Below, piece by piece: positions 17,961 to 27,644 of a stretch of 64,000 nucleotides of DNA (position 1 is its first letter; every line of letters begins with the position of its first letter). Source of the stretch: Nocardia xishanensis NBRC 101358 (GTDB lineage Bacteria > Actinomycetota > Actinomycetes > Mycobacteriales > Mycobacteriaceae); the NCBI RefSeq assembly GCF_001613365.1, contig NZ_BDCF01000002.1, positions 124,001 to 188,000 on the forward strand. Direction: 5' to 3'. Under the pieces are notes generated by a model. The model worked only from the letters and a program-made list of their open reading frames with translations. It was not told where the DNA came from and searched no databases. A program made the translations under genes and the position numbers.

Positions 17961-18141
17961 GCGCGCAAGGATATCGCGCGACACTCGATCCCGCGCCGCA
18001 TCGTCCGGCTGGTAGCGCAGTTTCCGAGCTACCAGCCCTTGCGGGTCCGCGACACGCGTTCCGATCCGCGCGGTCGGCCCAGCCTGACCGGTATTGCCAG
18101 CCCGCTAGCGCACATCGCCGGGGGATCGACCGCCTGGACTT

Positions 18142-18726
18142 TCAAAGGTCGTCCGAGGTGGCGGCCCTCAGTTCGTCGAGCGTCTCGTGGATGAGCGGCA
18201 CCAAGTCTTGCCGTCCGGCGTCGGCGATCCAGCGGTTGAAAGCGACTTTGAATACCGCGATTCCCGCTTCAGAGGTCAGGATCGCGGTTCGGGCCTCGAT
18301 GCCGCGCCCCCGCAACGCCCCGGCGATCCCCTGCGCGAGCGTGGACAATTTGACCAGCTCGCGCTCCTGCAACTCGGGGTTCGCGGCGATGACGGCCTGG
18401 CGTGCGCCAGCCTCCTCGCGGCGTTCCCGCAGAAGATCCGAGGCGGCCTCCAGGCCCGCGATGACCGCGCCGATGGCGGTGGACGTCGGCGGCGCACTGT
18501 CGACGGCACGCACCACCAACTCTTGCAACACGCCCGCGCCCGCGAACAGGACATCACGTTTGTCCGTGTAGTGGCGGAAGAAGGTCCGTTTGGTGAGCCC
18601 TGCCCGGACGGCGATGTCCTCCACCGTGGTCTGGTCGAACCCGCGCTCGCCATAGAGCGCCAGCGCCGCCCGTTCGAGGCGACCACGCGCGTCCGGCTCC
18701 CAACGGCCCACTGTCGACCTCCTCAT
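18142..18726 (-). CDS. TetR-family regulator
   Basis: This 194-residue regulator begins with an Arg-rich stretch and the helix-turn-helix TVEDIAVRAGLTKRTFFRHY. It is divergent from the NAD-epimerase-like gene at 18826, and the 99-bp spacer contains a strong double operator. It probably represses that gene and itself. The ATG at 18726 is chosen over upstream in-frame starts because those would lie close to or inside the operator region. Confidence 0.9.
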   Translation of the reverse strand: MRRSTVGRWEPDARGRLERAALALYGERGFDQTTVEDIAVRAGLTKRTFFRHYTDKRDVLFAGAGVLQELVVRAVDSAPPTSTAIGAVIAGLEAASDLLRERREEAGARQAVIAANPELQERELVKLSTLAQGIAGALRGRGIEARTAILTSEAGIAVFKVAFNRWIADAGRQDLVPLIHETLDELRAATSDDL

Positions 18727-18755
18727 TGTTCCTGGTCTCACCAGTGACACTATCC

Positions 18756-18809
18756 GTGATGACACCAGATGTCATCATGACGTACTCTGATGTCATCAGG
18801 TGTCATCAC
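18756..18809. promoter_or_regulatory. Double TetR operator in divergent promoter
   Basis: The outer arms GTGATGACACC (18756-18766) and GGTGTCATCAC (18799-18809) are perfect complements. Inside them the TGTCATC word recurs twice more (about 18770 and 18791), giving two overlapping palindromic boxes. This layout suits two TetR dimers controlling both divergent genes. Confidence 0.8.
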
Positions 18810-18825
18810 TAACCAGGAGATTCTT

Positions 18826-19704
18826 ATGCGGGTATTCGTCACGGGGGCGTCCGGCTGGGTCGGTTCGGCCGTCGTCCCCGAGCTCATCGGCGCAGGCCAT
18901 CGAGTCCTCGGCCTGGCCCGATCGGATTCCTCGGCCGCCGCCCTCACCGAAGCGGGGGCCGAGGTGATTCGCGGCGGCCTGGACGACCTGGACGTCCTGC
19001 ACGCGGGCGCCACCGGATCCGACGCCGTCATCCATCTGGCGTTCATCCATGACTTCAGCAGATTCGCCGAATCCATCCAGACCGACGCGCGAGCCATCGA
19101 GGCGATGGGCGCGGCGCTGGAGGGCACCGGCAAACCGCTGGTGATCACCGCCGGGACGCCGGCCGTCCCCGGCCAGGTCGCGACCGAACATGACCACTCT
19201 GCCCCCGGCACCCCAACGGCGGGCCGGGACGCCAACGCCAGGATGGCCCTCGCCATGGCTTCGCGCGGTGTCCGCTCGTCGGTGGTGCGGCTGCCTCGCT
19301 CGGTCCACGGCGACGGCGATCAGGGCTTCATCGCCCAACTCATCGGCATCGCCCGCGACAAGGGCGCCTCCGGCTACGTTGGAGACGGAACCAGCCGCTG
19401 GCCCGCCGTACACGTCCAAGACGCCGCCCACCTGTTCCGCCTCGCGCTCGAGCAGGCCCCGGCGGGATCGGTCCTGCACGCGGTCGGCGACGAGGGAGTT
19501 CCGATTCGCGTCATCGCCGCCGCGATCGGCCGGCAGCTGACCCTGCCGACCGGCCCAGCACCGGCCGAGAATTTCGGCTTCCTCGGCCACCTCCTGGCCA
19601 TCGATCAGCCCGCCTCCGCCACGCTGACCCACGAACTCCTCGGATGGAAGCCGACCCGGCCGGGACTCCTCGAGGACCTCGATCAAGGCCAATACTTCGC
19701 CTGA
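18826..19704 (+). CDS. NAD-dependent epimerase/dehydratase family (extended SDR)
   Basis: This 292-residue extended SDR has the N-terminal motif VTGASGWVGS and a VIHLAF segment. The usual YxxxK is not obvious, and GTPAVPGQ takes the place of the normal active-site serine region, so the protein may be a reductase of the atypical NAD(P)H-binding group. AGGAG precedes the ATG. It is divergent from, and probably controlled by, the TetR gene at 18142. Confidence 0.87.
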   Translation: MRVFVTGASGWVGSAVVPELIGAGHRVLGLARSDSSAAALTEAGAEVIRGGLDDLDVLHAGATGSDAVIHLAFIHDFSRFAESIQTDARAIEAMGAALEGTGKPLVITAGTPAVPGQVATEHDHSAPGTPTAGRDANARMALAMASRGVRSSVVRLPRSVHGDGDQGFIAQLIGIARDKGASGYVGDGTSRWPAVHVQDAAHLFRLALEQAPAGSVLHAVGDEGVPIRVIAAAIGRQLTLPTGPAPAENFGFLGHLLAIDQPASATLTHELLGWKPTRPGLLEDLDQGQYFA

Positions 19705-19802
19705 GCACAGTCGGAACGCTTCGGGCGAGCGTCTCGCCGAAGACTGCGGCCCGTTCTCAGATGGCCTGAAAACGCGTCAGGGAATCGGCGGAGATACTCA
19801 CC

Positions 19803-20306
19803 TCAGCGCAGCGGCAACACCATCGTGACACTGGTAGTCCCCGCTCGGTTGACGATCTGGGAGCCGGGCACATCGGCGAAGCCCAGTCGCTGGTAGAGCC
19901 GGCGCGCCGGATTCTCTTCGCGCACACTGAGACTCATCGCGGGGTAGCGTCCGGCGACGTCGGCGATGAGCCGTTCCAGCATGGCCGTACCGAGTCCGGT
20001 GCCGCGGGCGCTCGGCGCGACGGCGATCGCGAGTTCCGGGGTGGCGTCGTCGACGTAGCCGTAGGCGGCGTTCGCGCCGGTGAACAGCCGCACCCAGGCC
20101 GCGCCGCAAGGGGATTCGGCCGGACCGCCGACGACACCGAGATCGCCCTCGGCGCCCCAGCCGTCGACGTAGCGCGACAGCGCGGGGATGGTTTCCAGGT
20201 CGGCGACGGTCAGTCCCTGCTCTGCGGCATGCGAGGCCTCGTAGAGCATTTCCCACAGGAACGGTTCGTCGGCGGGCACGGCCGGGCGCAGTAGAGCGGA
20301 GATCAC
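19803..20306 (-). CDS. GNAT-family N-acetyltransferase
   Basis: This 167-residue protein has the acetyl-CoA-binding loop APSARGTGLGTAML and the C-terminal ENPARRLYQRLGF motif of the family. The GTG at 20306 gives the normal GNAT N-terminus (LLRPAVPADEPFLWEML). The acceptor is unknown. The spacer from 20307 to 20566 holds no recognisable gene. Confidence 0.88.
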   Translation of the reverse strand: MISALLRPAVPADEPFLWEMLYEASHAAEQGLTVADLETIPALSRYVDGWGAEGDLGVVGGPAESPCGAAWVRLFTGANAAYGYVDDATPELAIAVAPSARGTGLGTAMLERLIADVAGRYPAMSLSVREENPARRLYQRLGFADVPGSQIVNRAGTTSVTMVLPLR

Positions 20307-20566
20307 GGACCCGACGATAGGGCAGCTGTGCGCGCCGCGGCCACGCCATTTCGGGTCGGTGCACCGCACGCCCGAGGGCGCCACCGCCGTATTCCCCGCC
20401 CCGACCGTTGTCCAACGCAGTCAGGAGCCGCAGAAGTCCCACGCAGTCAGCCCCGGCTCGACCGGTCGCCGCGGTCACCACCCCGATGCGGGGGAGTGCG
20501 GTCGACGATGGTCGCGGCCCGAGCAGATCTGCCATTCCGTGCGTTACTTCCCTGTTCGACGTGGCG

Positions 20567-20962
20567 TTACTGGCTGGGGGACGACACCTTTTGGGCATGC
20601 TTCGCCACCCAGACACCGACACCGATCGCCGTGGCTACCGGCCACGACACCAGTCCGGTGGCGGCCGCCGCGCCGAGCCCGCCGTAGTAGAGCAGCTGCT
20701 CCCGATCCGGCACCCGATGCAGTGCCGCCGTGGTCGCCGAGGAGACTCCGCCGGCCACGGTGCGCGGCCCGGGCGGAAGCGGGACTTTCGTCATCCGCAC
20801 GCCGACGGTCGGAAGCGGGACACGCAGTCCCTCGTGCTCTTCGGTCGCCGCATTCTCTCCGGTCGCCGGCGATTCTCTTCCGGATTCGGGCACCGGAGGT
20901 GCCGTCCCGGATAGCTCGCTACCCGATTTGTGGGCCTGCTTGGTCGCTGTCTTGTGGGACAT
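20567..20962 (-). CDS. Hypothetical protein with C-terminal membrane segment
   Basis: This 131-residue protein has a hydrophilic, probably disordered first half and a Gly/Ala-rich C-terminal hydrophobic segment (YYGGLGAAAATGLVSWPVAT). It probably anchors in the membrane with its N-terminus in the cytoplasm. AGGAAGG precedes the ATG. I do not recognise a family. Confidence 0.6.
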   Translation of the reverse strand: MSHKTATKQAHKSGSELSGTAPPVPESGRESPATGENAATEEHEGLRVPLPTVGVRMTKVPLPPGPRTVAGGVSSATTAALHRVPDREQLLYYGGLGAAAATGLVSWPVATAIGVGVWVAKHAQKVSSPSQ

Positions 20963-21005
20963 GGCCGTTCCTTCCTTGTCCTGGACCTCCGCGCCGAGTA
21001 TGCGA

Positions 21006-21227
21006 TCAAGTCAAGACCGGTCGGCCGCTGACCGCTACGTCCCTTGGCGGTGCGGTCGATGGACTTTGGTCACCGACGGCGACGCCGCGCTCCCAGGTCA
21101 AGCTTGCGGCAACCAACAGAGCCGCGGACAAGCCGAGCAATACCGGACAGATCTCGAACCAGATGACTCCGGTTCGCGCGCCGGTCACACCAGTCAGCAC
21201 GGCCAGGCAGCTGAGTTTTCCCGTCAC
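21006..21227 (-). CDS. Possible small membrane protein (73 aa)
   Basis: This short frame encodes two hydrophobic stretches (LSCLAVLTGVTG and WFEICPVLLGLSAALLVAAS), which suggests a small two-helix membrane protein. I place the start at GTG 21227, just outside the WS/DGAT gene; a longer form would overlap that gene. No family is recognised. Its position behind the WS/DGAT gene suggests co-transcription. Confidence 0.4.
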   Translation of the reverse strand: MTGKLSCLAVLTGVTGARTGVIWFEICPVLLGLSAALLVAASLTWERGVAVGDQSPSTAPPRDVAVSGRPVLT

Positions 21228-21270
21228 GCTCCGGCACACCCGGCTGTGCCGGTCGACGCGGCAAGACCGA

Positions 21271-22692
21271 TCAGACGGGCGCCGATCGAGGCGTTTCACC
21301 GAGGATGTCGGCGCCGGCCTCTTCGCTCTCACCGCCGAGACGAAGCACGGTCGCGAACCCAGCGGCGAGACAGTCGGTCAATGTCGCGAGATCAGGGACC
21401 GCGGCGGTGTCCGCATTGATCGCGATATAGCAGGTCCCGGCATGCGAGGTCAGCGTCACGTTGACGGCCGTGCCGATGGTGGGACCGAATGCGTAGATCC
21501 GGTCGATTCGCGCACCTGCGATATAGAGAGGCACCGGAGAACCCGGGACGTTGGACGCGACGAAGTCGATGTGCTCGAGCATCTCGGTGAGCAGTCCGGC
21601 GGGCAACCGGTTGAACGCCGCCGCGACGGCGCCGGACAGCGGTATCGCCGGCTCACTGCGCCAACCATCGACCGCGGCGTCCACGGCGCGCATCAGATCT
21701 CCGGTCTCGGGGATGTCGACCGGCAACGCGAAACGAGCCAGCGTGATCCGGTTGCCGCCCAGCGGATCATCGGCTGTGCGAAGACTGATCGGCATCGTCA
21801 CGCGCAGCCGGTCGACTTTCGCGCCGCGCCGATCGTGGTATCCGCGCAGTCCGACGACCACCGCGGTCAGGAACGCGTCGTTCATCGTGCAGCCCGCAGA
21901 CCGCGCGGCGCGGCGTAGCCGCTCGACGGGAGCGTCCAGCACCGCCAGCCCGCGACAGAGACTGCGCTCGGTCATCACCGGCGAGAGCGTCGATGTGACG
22001 GGCTGTGCCAATCGGAACAGGGAGGCCGCGAGCGCGGCGCCGGCGCGCGCCGCCCGCGCGGGATGAGTGACCGCTCGCCATGCGGTCCGCGGCGTTGCCC
22101 GGACACCGCTGCCGAGGAGATCCGTGCCGACCGACCAGTTCCATGCCACCAGATCGCGGAGCGCGCCGTCACGCTCCGGCGACGGCTCGGGCGGAAGGCG
22201 GCGATCGGTACCCGCCCGATCGAAATCGAGCAGCGCTGTGGCGATCTGAATGCCACCGATACCGTCGGTGAGACTGTGGTGCACCGTCAGCACCAACGCG
22301 CATCCGCCACCTCGCAAGCCGCTGAGCAACGTCGAGTGCCACAGCGGACGGACCGGATCGAAGGCGGTCATCGCTTCGGTTCGGGCGAATTCGAGCACCG
22401 CGGAGAAATCAGCCGGTGCCGGGACCGCGGAACGTCGCAGATGCCAGGACAGGTCGAAATCCGGATCGAGTACCCAGCGCGGCGGGGCGAGACCGAATGG
22501 GGCGCGGACCAACCGATGCCGCAATCTCGGCACGATGCGGGTGCCGCGATCGAAGGTCTGTACCAGGCGATCCCAGTCCGGCTCGGTGTCCAGGATCTGG
22601 ACCGAGACGATGGTCGAGCGCAGGATCGGATCACGCTCCATGTTCCACGAGAACAGGTCCGATTGCGACATGTGGGATTCGCGGGTGGCCAT
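21271..22692 (-). CDS. Wax ester synthase/diacylglycerol acyltransferase (WS/DGAT)
   Basis: This 473-residue enzyme has the catalytic HHxxxDG motif as H138-H139-SLT-D143-G and the C-terminal SNVPGSPVPLYIAGARI block of the family. It transfers acyl-CoA to diacylglycerol or alcohols to make storage triacylglycerol or wax esters at the membrane. It is divergent from a FadD-type acyl-CoA ligase gene, which could supply its substrate. The first ATG (22692) is used; ATG at 22671 is also possible. Confidence 0.93.
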   Translation of the reverse strand: MATRESHMSQSDLFSWNMERDPILRSTIVSVQILDTEPDWDRLVQTFDRGTRIVPRLRHRLVRAPFGLAPPRWVLDPDFDLSWHLRRSAVPAPADFSAVLEFARTEAMTAFDPVRPLWHSTLLSGLRGGGCALVLTVHHSLTDGIGGIQIATALLDFDRAGTDRRLPPEPSPERDGALRDLVAWNWSVGTDLLGSGVRATPRTAWRAVTHPARAARAGAALAASLFRLAQPVTSTLSPVMTERSLCRGLAVLDAPVERLRRAARSAGCTMNDAFLTAVVVGLRGYHDRRGAKVDRLRVTMPISLRTADDPLGGNRITLARFALPVDIPETGDLMRAVDAAVDGWRSEPAIPLSGAVAAAFNRLPAGLLTEMLEHIDFVASNVPGSPVPLYIAGARIDRIYAFGPTIGTAVNVTLTSHAGTCYIAINADTAAVPDLATLTDCLAAGFATVLRLGGESEEAGADILGETPRSAPV

Positions 22693-22895
22693 ACGCCCGA
22701 GTCTGCTCTGTCTCGCTCGAAGGCGAACGATGACGAAGACCCCTATGGCTGGGCCATTCGTCCTCTGTGCCGGCTACTCGAGCCGCCTGCTGGTCCTCTT
22801 CGCAGGTCGAGGGAGAAATCCCGATGGAGCAATCCGGAAGATCCGAACGAGGGAGGAGTCGTCCGCGAACGCCCAGCGATCGGCGTCGATGCTCG

Positions 22896-22908
22896 TAGAA
22901 TCGAAGGA
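22896..22908 (+). promoter_or_regulatory. Candidate leaderless promoter of the FadD gene
   Basis: A TAGAAT -10 hexamer at 22896-22901 ends six bases before the ATG at 22908, which puts transcription start at or next to the start codon. No free Shine-Dalgarno sequence fits the usual spacing, which agrees with a leaderless message. Confidence 0.5.
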
Positions 22909-24746
22909 TGACGTTCCTCCGGCAATCCGAGGAACACCCCGAGCTCAGCAAGATCGAGAAACGGGCATCCTCGGTCGCCCAGATACTCGTCGACCGCGTC
23001 ACCGCGACCCCGGACGCGGAGGCATTCCGATTCCCGGACGGCGACAGGTGGGCCAGTGTCTCCTGGAAGCAGTTCGGTGACCGGGTCACCAGCCTCGCCG
23101 CCGGGCTCATCGCGCTGGGAACAGAGCCCGAGGACCGGGTCGCGCTGTTGTCTTCCACCCGGTACGAATGGGTGCTCGCCGACTTCGCCGTGATGTACGC
23201 CGGCGCCGCCACCACCACCGTGTACCCCACCACGAAGGCGCCCGGCGTCGCGTTCATCGTCGCCAACTCGGGCAGTCGGGTCGTCGTCGCCGAGGACCAG
23301 GCTCAAGTCGGCAAACTGATCGAGCACCGCGCCGAGTTGCCCGATGTGCAACAGGTGGTGATCATCGACGGCGTGGGCGACGGAGACTGGGTGATCGCTC
23401 TCGACGACCTCGAGGAGCGCGGCCGCGGACTGCTCGCCGAGTCCCCTGACGCCGTGGCCGACCGCATCCACGGAATCCGGCCCGAGCACCTGGGCAGCAT
23501 CATGTACACCTCCGGCACGACCGGCACCCCCAAGGGGGTTCGGCTGCCGCATTCCGCGTGGACCTACAGCGCCGCGGCGATCGACGCCCTGAACGTTCTC
23601 GGCCCCGACGACCTGAACTTCTTGTGGCTGCCGCTGTCCCACGCGTTCGGCAAGGTGATGTTGGCGTTGTCACCGCTGATCGGTTTTCCCACCGCGATCG
23701 ACGGCCGGGTGGACAAGATCGTGGACAATCTCGCGATTCTGCGTCCGACCATCGTCGGCGCCGCCCCGCGCATCTTCGAGAAGGCGCATGCGCGAATCGA
23801 GGGCATGGTGGCCGAGAAAGGCGGGCTCGAGAAGAAGCTCTTCGACTGGGCGGTCGGAGTCGGTCTGGAAGTCTCGCGCGCCAAGCAGGCGCGCAGGCGG
23901 CCGTCGCCGCTCGTCTCGCTACAGCACCGAGTCGCCGACCGGCTGGTGCTCACCAAGATTCGCGAACGCTTCGGCGGCCGGCTGCGGTACTTCGTATCGG
24001 CAGCGGCGCCCTTGGATCGCGATGTCGGGCAGTGGTTCGACGCGATCGGTGTCATCGTGCTCGAGGGGTACGGCCTGACCGAGACCGCCGCCGCCTCGTT
24101 CATCAACCGTCCGGAGGCATACCGGTTCGGTACTGTCGGCAAGCCGTTCCCCGGTACCGAGGTCCGGATCGCCGAGGACGGCGAGATCCTGCTCAAAAGC
24201 CCCGGGGTGATGAGCGGCTATCACGACCGCCCCGACGCGACCGCCGAGGCTTTCGACGCGGACGGCTGGTTCCGCACCGGCGACATCGGCGAGATCGACG
24301 CAGACGGCTTCCTGCACATCACCGACCGCAAGAAGGACTTGTTCAAGACCTCGCAGGGCAAGTACGTCGCACCTTCGGCGATTGCCGCCACATTCAAGGG
24401 AATTTGTCCATACGCGGCGGAACTCATCGTCTACGGAGAGACACGACCCTACTGCGTCGCATTGGTCGGCCTCGATGCCCAGAGCATCACCGAATGGGCA
24501 GGCAAGCACGGCATGGCAGGGAAATCGTTCGCAGAAATCGCGGGCGATGCGAAGACCCACGACGTGATCGCCGGCTATGTCGACCACCTGAACGCCCAAC
24601 TCGATCGCTGGGAACAGATCAAGAATTTCGACATCATCGACCACGAATTGTCCGTGGAGGCAGGTGATCTCACCCCGAGTATGAAGCTGCGCCGCAAGAT
24701 TGTCATCGACAACCTCGCCGACAGCATCGACGCCCTCTATCGCTGA
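22908..24746 (+). CDS. Long-chain fatty-acyl-CoA synthetase (FadD15-like)
   Basis: This 612-residue AMP-forming ligase shows the P-loop YTSGTTGTPKGV, YGLTETAAASF, the hinge region WFRTGDIGEIDADG followed by DRKKDLFKTSQGKYVAPS, and the C-terminal MKLRRK. The FKTSQGKYV form is typical of bacterial FadD15/long-chain synthetases. It should make acyl-CoA for lipid synthesis, and it is divergent from WS/DGAT and 99 bp upstream of the ACP-FAAL-PlsC gene. Confidence 0.92.
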   Translation: MTFLRQSEEHPELSKIEKRASSVAQILVDRVTATPDAEAFRFPDGDRWASVSWKQFGDRVTSLAAGLIALGTEPEDRVALLSSTRYEWVLADFAVMYAGAATTTVYPTTKAPGVAFIVANSGSRVVVAEDQAQVGKLIEHRAELPDVQQVVIIDGVGDGDWVIALDDLEERGRGLLAESPDAVADRIHGIRPEHLGSIMYTSGTTGTPKGVRLPHSAWTYSAAAIDALNVLGPDDLNFLWLPLSHAFGKVMLALSPLIGFPTAIDGRVDKIVDNLAILRPTIVGAAPRIFEKAHARIEGMVAEKGGLEKKLFDWAVGVGLEVSRAKQARRRPSPLVSLQHRVADRLVLTKIRERFGGRLRYFVSAAAPLDRDVGQWFDAIGVIVLEGYGLTETAAASFINRPEAYRFGTVGKPFPGTEVRIAEDGEILLKSPGVMSGYHDRPDATAEAFDADGWFRTGDIGEIDADGFLHITDRKKDLFKTSQGKYVAPSAIAATFKGICPYAAELIVYGETRPYCVALVGLDAQSITEWAGKHGMAGKSFAEIAGDAKTHDVIAGYVDHLNAQLDRWEQIKNFDIIDHELSVEAGDLTPSMKLRRKIVIDNLADSIDALYR

Positions 24747-24845
24747 AGCCGATCGATGACAGTCACTACTCCACGTCCGGGCGCGCCGCCACCTCGAGTA
24801 CGACCGGATCTCCGTGGAACGGGCGGTCCCGTCGAAGGATGACCG

Positions 24846-27644
24846 GTGACGACCTCAGGGCAGGATGCGGACCGGCTTTTGGCCGTTGTCCGGGATCTCG
24901 TGGCCGAACGGCACACCGTGGACCGCGCCGCGCGCGCGATGCTCGACAGCGAGCTGGACCGTGATCTCGGGCTGGACAGCCTCGGCGTCACCGAGCTGCT
25001 CGACCGCACCGAGCATGCCTTCGGGGTAAGCCTGGGACGCGGCGTTCTCGGCACCGTGACCACGCCGCGCGATCTTCTGGCCGCCGTGCACGGCGCTCCC
25101 GTTCGGAGCCGCAGGCAGTCGATGCCCGTCCGGCACGCCGTGCCGCCGCGCACCGGCCGGACACCGGAAGCCGCCGCCACACTCTGCGAGGCGCTGTTCT
25201 GGCATGCCCGCACCCACCCCGACAGCACGCACCTGCGGATACTCGCAGGCGGCCCGCGGGACTGGGAGCAGGAGGAAGTCAGCTACGGTGAAGTGCAGTC
25301 CGCCGCCGCAACGGTGTCCGCCGCCTTGCTCGTTCACGGGCTGCGCCCCGGCGACCGGGTAGCCATCATGCTGCCCACAGGCCGGGCGTACTTCACCACC
25401 TTCCTCGGTGTGCTCGTGGCCGGTGGCGTTCCGGTACCGGTCTACCCGCCCTCACGTCCGTCGCAGCTCGAAGAGCACCTGCGGCGTCAGGTGCGCATCC
25501 TCGGCAACGCACAAGCCCGCATCCTGGTCACCGATCCGCAGGCCGCGCGGCTGGCGCGGCTGGTGCGCGGCCAGGTGGAGTCGGTACGCCACGTCATGAC
25601 CCCGGAAGAACTGGCCGGTTACGGGGAGGTCGAAGGCTCGCTCCGCGGGGCGGGCGAGGTCGCGTTGGTGCAGTACACCTCAGGTAGCACCGGCGATCCC
25701 AAGGGCGTGACCCTGACCCACGCGAACCTGCTGGCGAATATCCGGGCGATGGGTGAGGCGGCCGAGGTCGCCGCCTCGGATGTGTTCGTCAGCTGGCTTC
25801 CCCTCTACCACGACATGGGTCTCATCGGGGCTTGGTTGTCCTGCCTGTACTTCGGGGTGCCGCTGGCCGTGATGTCGCCGCTGGACTTTCTCGCGCGACC
25901 CGCGCGGTGGCTGTGGGCAATACACGCCCACCACGGCACGGTGTCGGCGGCCCCGAACTTCGCTTACGAACTGTGTCTGCGCAAGATCACCGACGCGGAA
26001 CTCGACGGGCTCGACCTCGGGTCGCTGCGGATTCTCTTCAATGGCGCCGAACCCGTGAGCGCGGACACCGTGACCGGGTTCGGCGAGCGATTCGCCGCCT
26101 ATGGGCTGCGCCGCGAGGCCCAGGCCCCGGTCTACGGACTGGCCGAGGCGTGCGTCGGCCTCACTCTCCCGCCCGTCGGCCGGGGGCCGATCGTGGACCG
26201 AGTCGACCGCGACCGTTTCCTGCGCACCGGCAGGGCGATGCGGGCCGCTGCCGACGACCCGGATCCGCTTCGCTTCGTCGGCTGTGGCCGGACGATTCCC
26301 GGCCACCGGATTCGCCTGGTCGACTCGGCGGGGAACGCGCTCGGCGACCGGCGTGAGGGCCGGATCGAGTTCTGCGGACCGTCTGCCACCGCGGGATACT
26401 TCCGCAATCCGCGGGCAACGAAAATGTTGTCGCGGCACGGCTGGCTCGACACCGGCGACCTGGGCTATTTCGCCGACGGAGAACTCTTCGTGACCGGCCG
26501 GATCAAGGACTTGATCATCCGGGCCGGCCGCAACCTGCACCCGGAAGAACTCGAACGGACCGTGGGCGATATCCCGGAAATCCGCAAGGGGTGCGTCGCC
26601 GTCTTCGCGACACCCGAACCCGTCGGCGGCACGGAGCGGCTGGTGGTGTTCGCCGAGACGCGCCAGACCGCGGCAGCCACGCTCGCCCGACTGCGGGAAC
26701 AGATCATCGGGGTCAGCATCGACCTGCTCGGAACACCTCCTGACGACGTCGTACTCGCGCCACCCGGGACGGTGCCGAAAACCTCCAGCGGAAAGCTCCG
26801 GCGCGCAGCCACCCGGGAACGCTACGAGCGAGGCGATGTGCGTGCTCGTGCCCGGCCTGTTCGGTGGCAGCTGGCCCGGTTCGCAGCGCGGGGCGCGATC
26901 CCCGCGCTACGGCGCGTGGGCCGGCTCACCGCAACCGGGGCTTTCGCCTTGTGGTGTTGGTCGGTTCTCGTCGCCGTGGGTCTGCCGACACTGATCGGCA
27001 TGGCTGCGCTGCCTCGCCTCAGCGCACGGCGAGCCGTCGCGCGTGTGGCCGCCCGCAGCCTCGCCCGGCTCACCGGCACCCGCATCACCGTGGACGGGGC
27101 CGAACAACTGGTGCGGCTGAGCAACTGCGTCGTAGTAGCCAACCACGCCAGCCTCCTCGACAGCATCGCGTTGTCCACGCTCCTTCCCGGCCGCTTCACC
27201 TTCGTGGCCGGCGAGGTTTTCGAACGCAAGCCGCTGATCGGCTTCCTGTTGCGGCGGGTGGGTACGCGATTCGTCGAGCGAACCGAGCGCGAACACAGCG
27301 TGGCCGACACTCATCGACTGATGCGAGCGGCACGGCACGGCGAATACCTGGTGGTGTTCCCGGAAGGCAGCCTCTCGCCGGTACCGGGCCTTCGACCGTT
27401 CCACATGGGTGCGTTCGTGATCGCCGCGAAGGCGGGCCTTCCCGTCGTGCCGGTCGCGATCTCGGGCACCCGGGCGATGATGTGGCCCGACCACGGCGCG
27501 ATCATCCGCCGCGGCGCCATCCACGTGGTCGTCGGTGAAGCGATCCGTCCTGACGGAGACGGATGGGGTGCCGCCATCGGGTTGGAACGCGCGGCCCGCG
27601 CCGCGATCGCCGCACACTGTAAGGAACCCGACAACGCCGGGTGA
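24846..27644 (+). CDS. Three-domain ACP - fatty-acyl-AMP ligase - PlsC acyltransferase
   Basis: This 932-residue protein fuses an acyl carrier protein (residues 1-85, phosphopantetheine serine S45 in LGLDSLG), a fatty-acyl-AMP ligase (about 100-660, P-loop from Y277 in YTSGSTGDPKG, WLPLYHDMGLIG, VTGRIKDLII) and a lysophosphatidic-acid-type acyltransferase (about 690-930, N766-HASLLD and FPEGS at 838-842). It could activate a free fatty acid, load it on its own carrier and transfer it to a lysophospholipid, much as Aas does without an attached carrier. The GTG start has GAAGGA six bases upstream. Confidence 0.9.
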   Translation: MTTSGQDADRLLAVVRDLVAERHTVDRAARAMLDSELDRDLGLDSLGVTELLDRTEHAFGVSLGRGVLGTVTTPRDLLAAVHGAPVRSRRQSMPVRHAVPPRTGRTPEAAATLCEALFWHARTHPDSTHLRILAGGPRDWEQEEVSYGEVQSAAATVSAALLVHGLRPGDRVAIMLPTGRAYFTTFLGVLVAGGVPVPVYPPSRPSQLEEHLRRQVRILGNAQARILVTDPQAARLARLVRGQVESVRHVMTPEELAGYGEVEGSLRGAGEVALVQYTSGSTGDPKGVTLTHANLLANIRAMGEAAEVAASDVFVSWLPLYHDMGLIGAWLSCLYFGVPLAVMSPLDFLARPARWLWAIHAHHGTVSAAPNFAYELCLRKITDAELDGLDLGSLRILFNGAEPVSADTVTGFGERFAAYGLRREAQAPVYGLAEACVGLTLPPVGRGPIVDRVDRDRFLRTGRAMRAAADDPDPLRFVGCGRTIPGHRIRLVDSAGNALGDRREGRIEFCGPSATAGYFRNPRATKMLSRHGWLDTGDLGYFADGELFVTGRIKDLIIRAGRNLHPEELERTVGDIPEIRKGCVAVFATPEPVGGTERLVVFAETRQTAAATLARLREQIIGVSIDLLGTPPDDVVLAPPGTVPKTSSGKLRRAATRERYERGDVRARARPVRWQLARFAARGAIPALRRVGRLTATGAFALWCWSVLVAVGLPTLIGMAALPRLSARRAVARVAARSLARLTGTRITVDGAEQLVRLSNCVVVANHASLLDSIALSTLLPGRFTFVAGEVFERKPLIGFLLRRVGTRFVERTEREHSVADTHRLMRAARHGEYLVVFPEGSLSPVPGLRPFHMGAFVIAAKAGLPVVPVAISGTRAMMWPDHGAIIRRGAIHVVVGEAIRPDGDGWGAAIGLERAARAAIAAHCKEPDNAG

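Noticed and set aside
22067..22911. Plus-strand open frames upstream of the FadD gene
   Set aside because: They overlap the WS/DGAT gene antisense and show no domain; the spacer itself is only about 215 bp.
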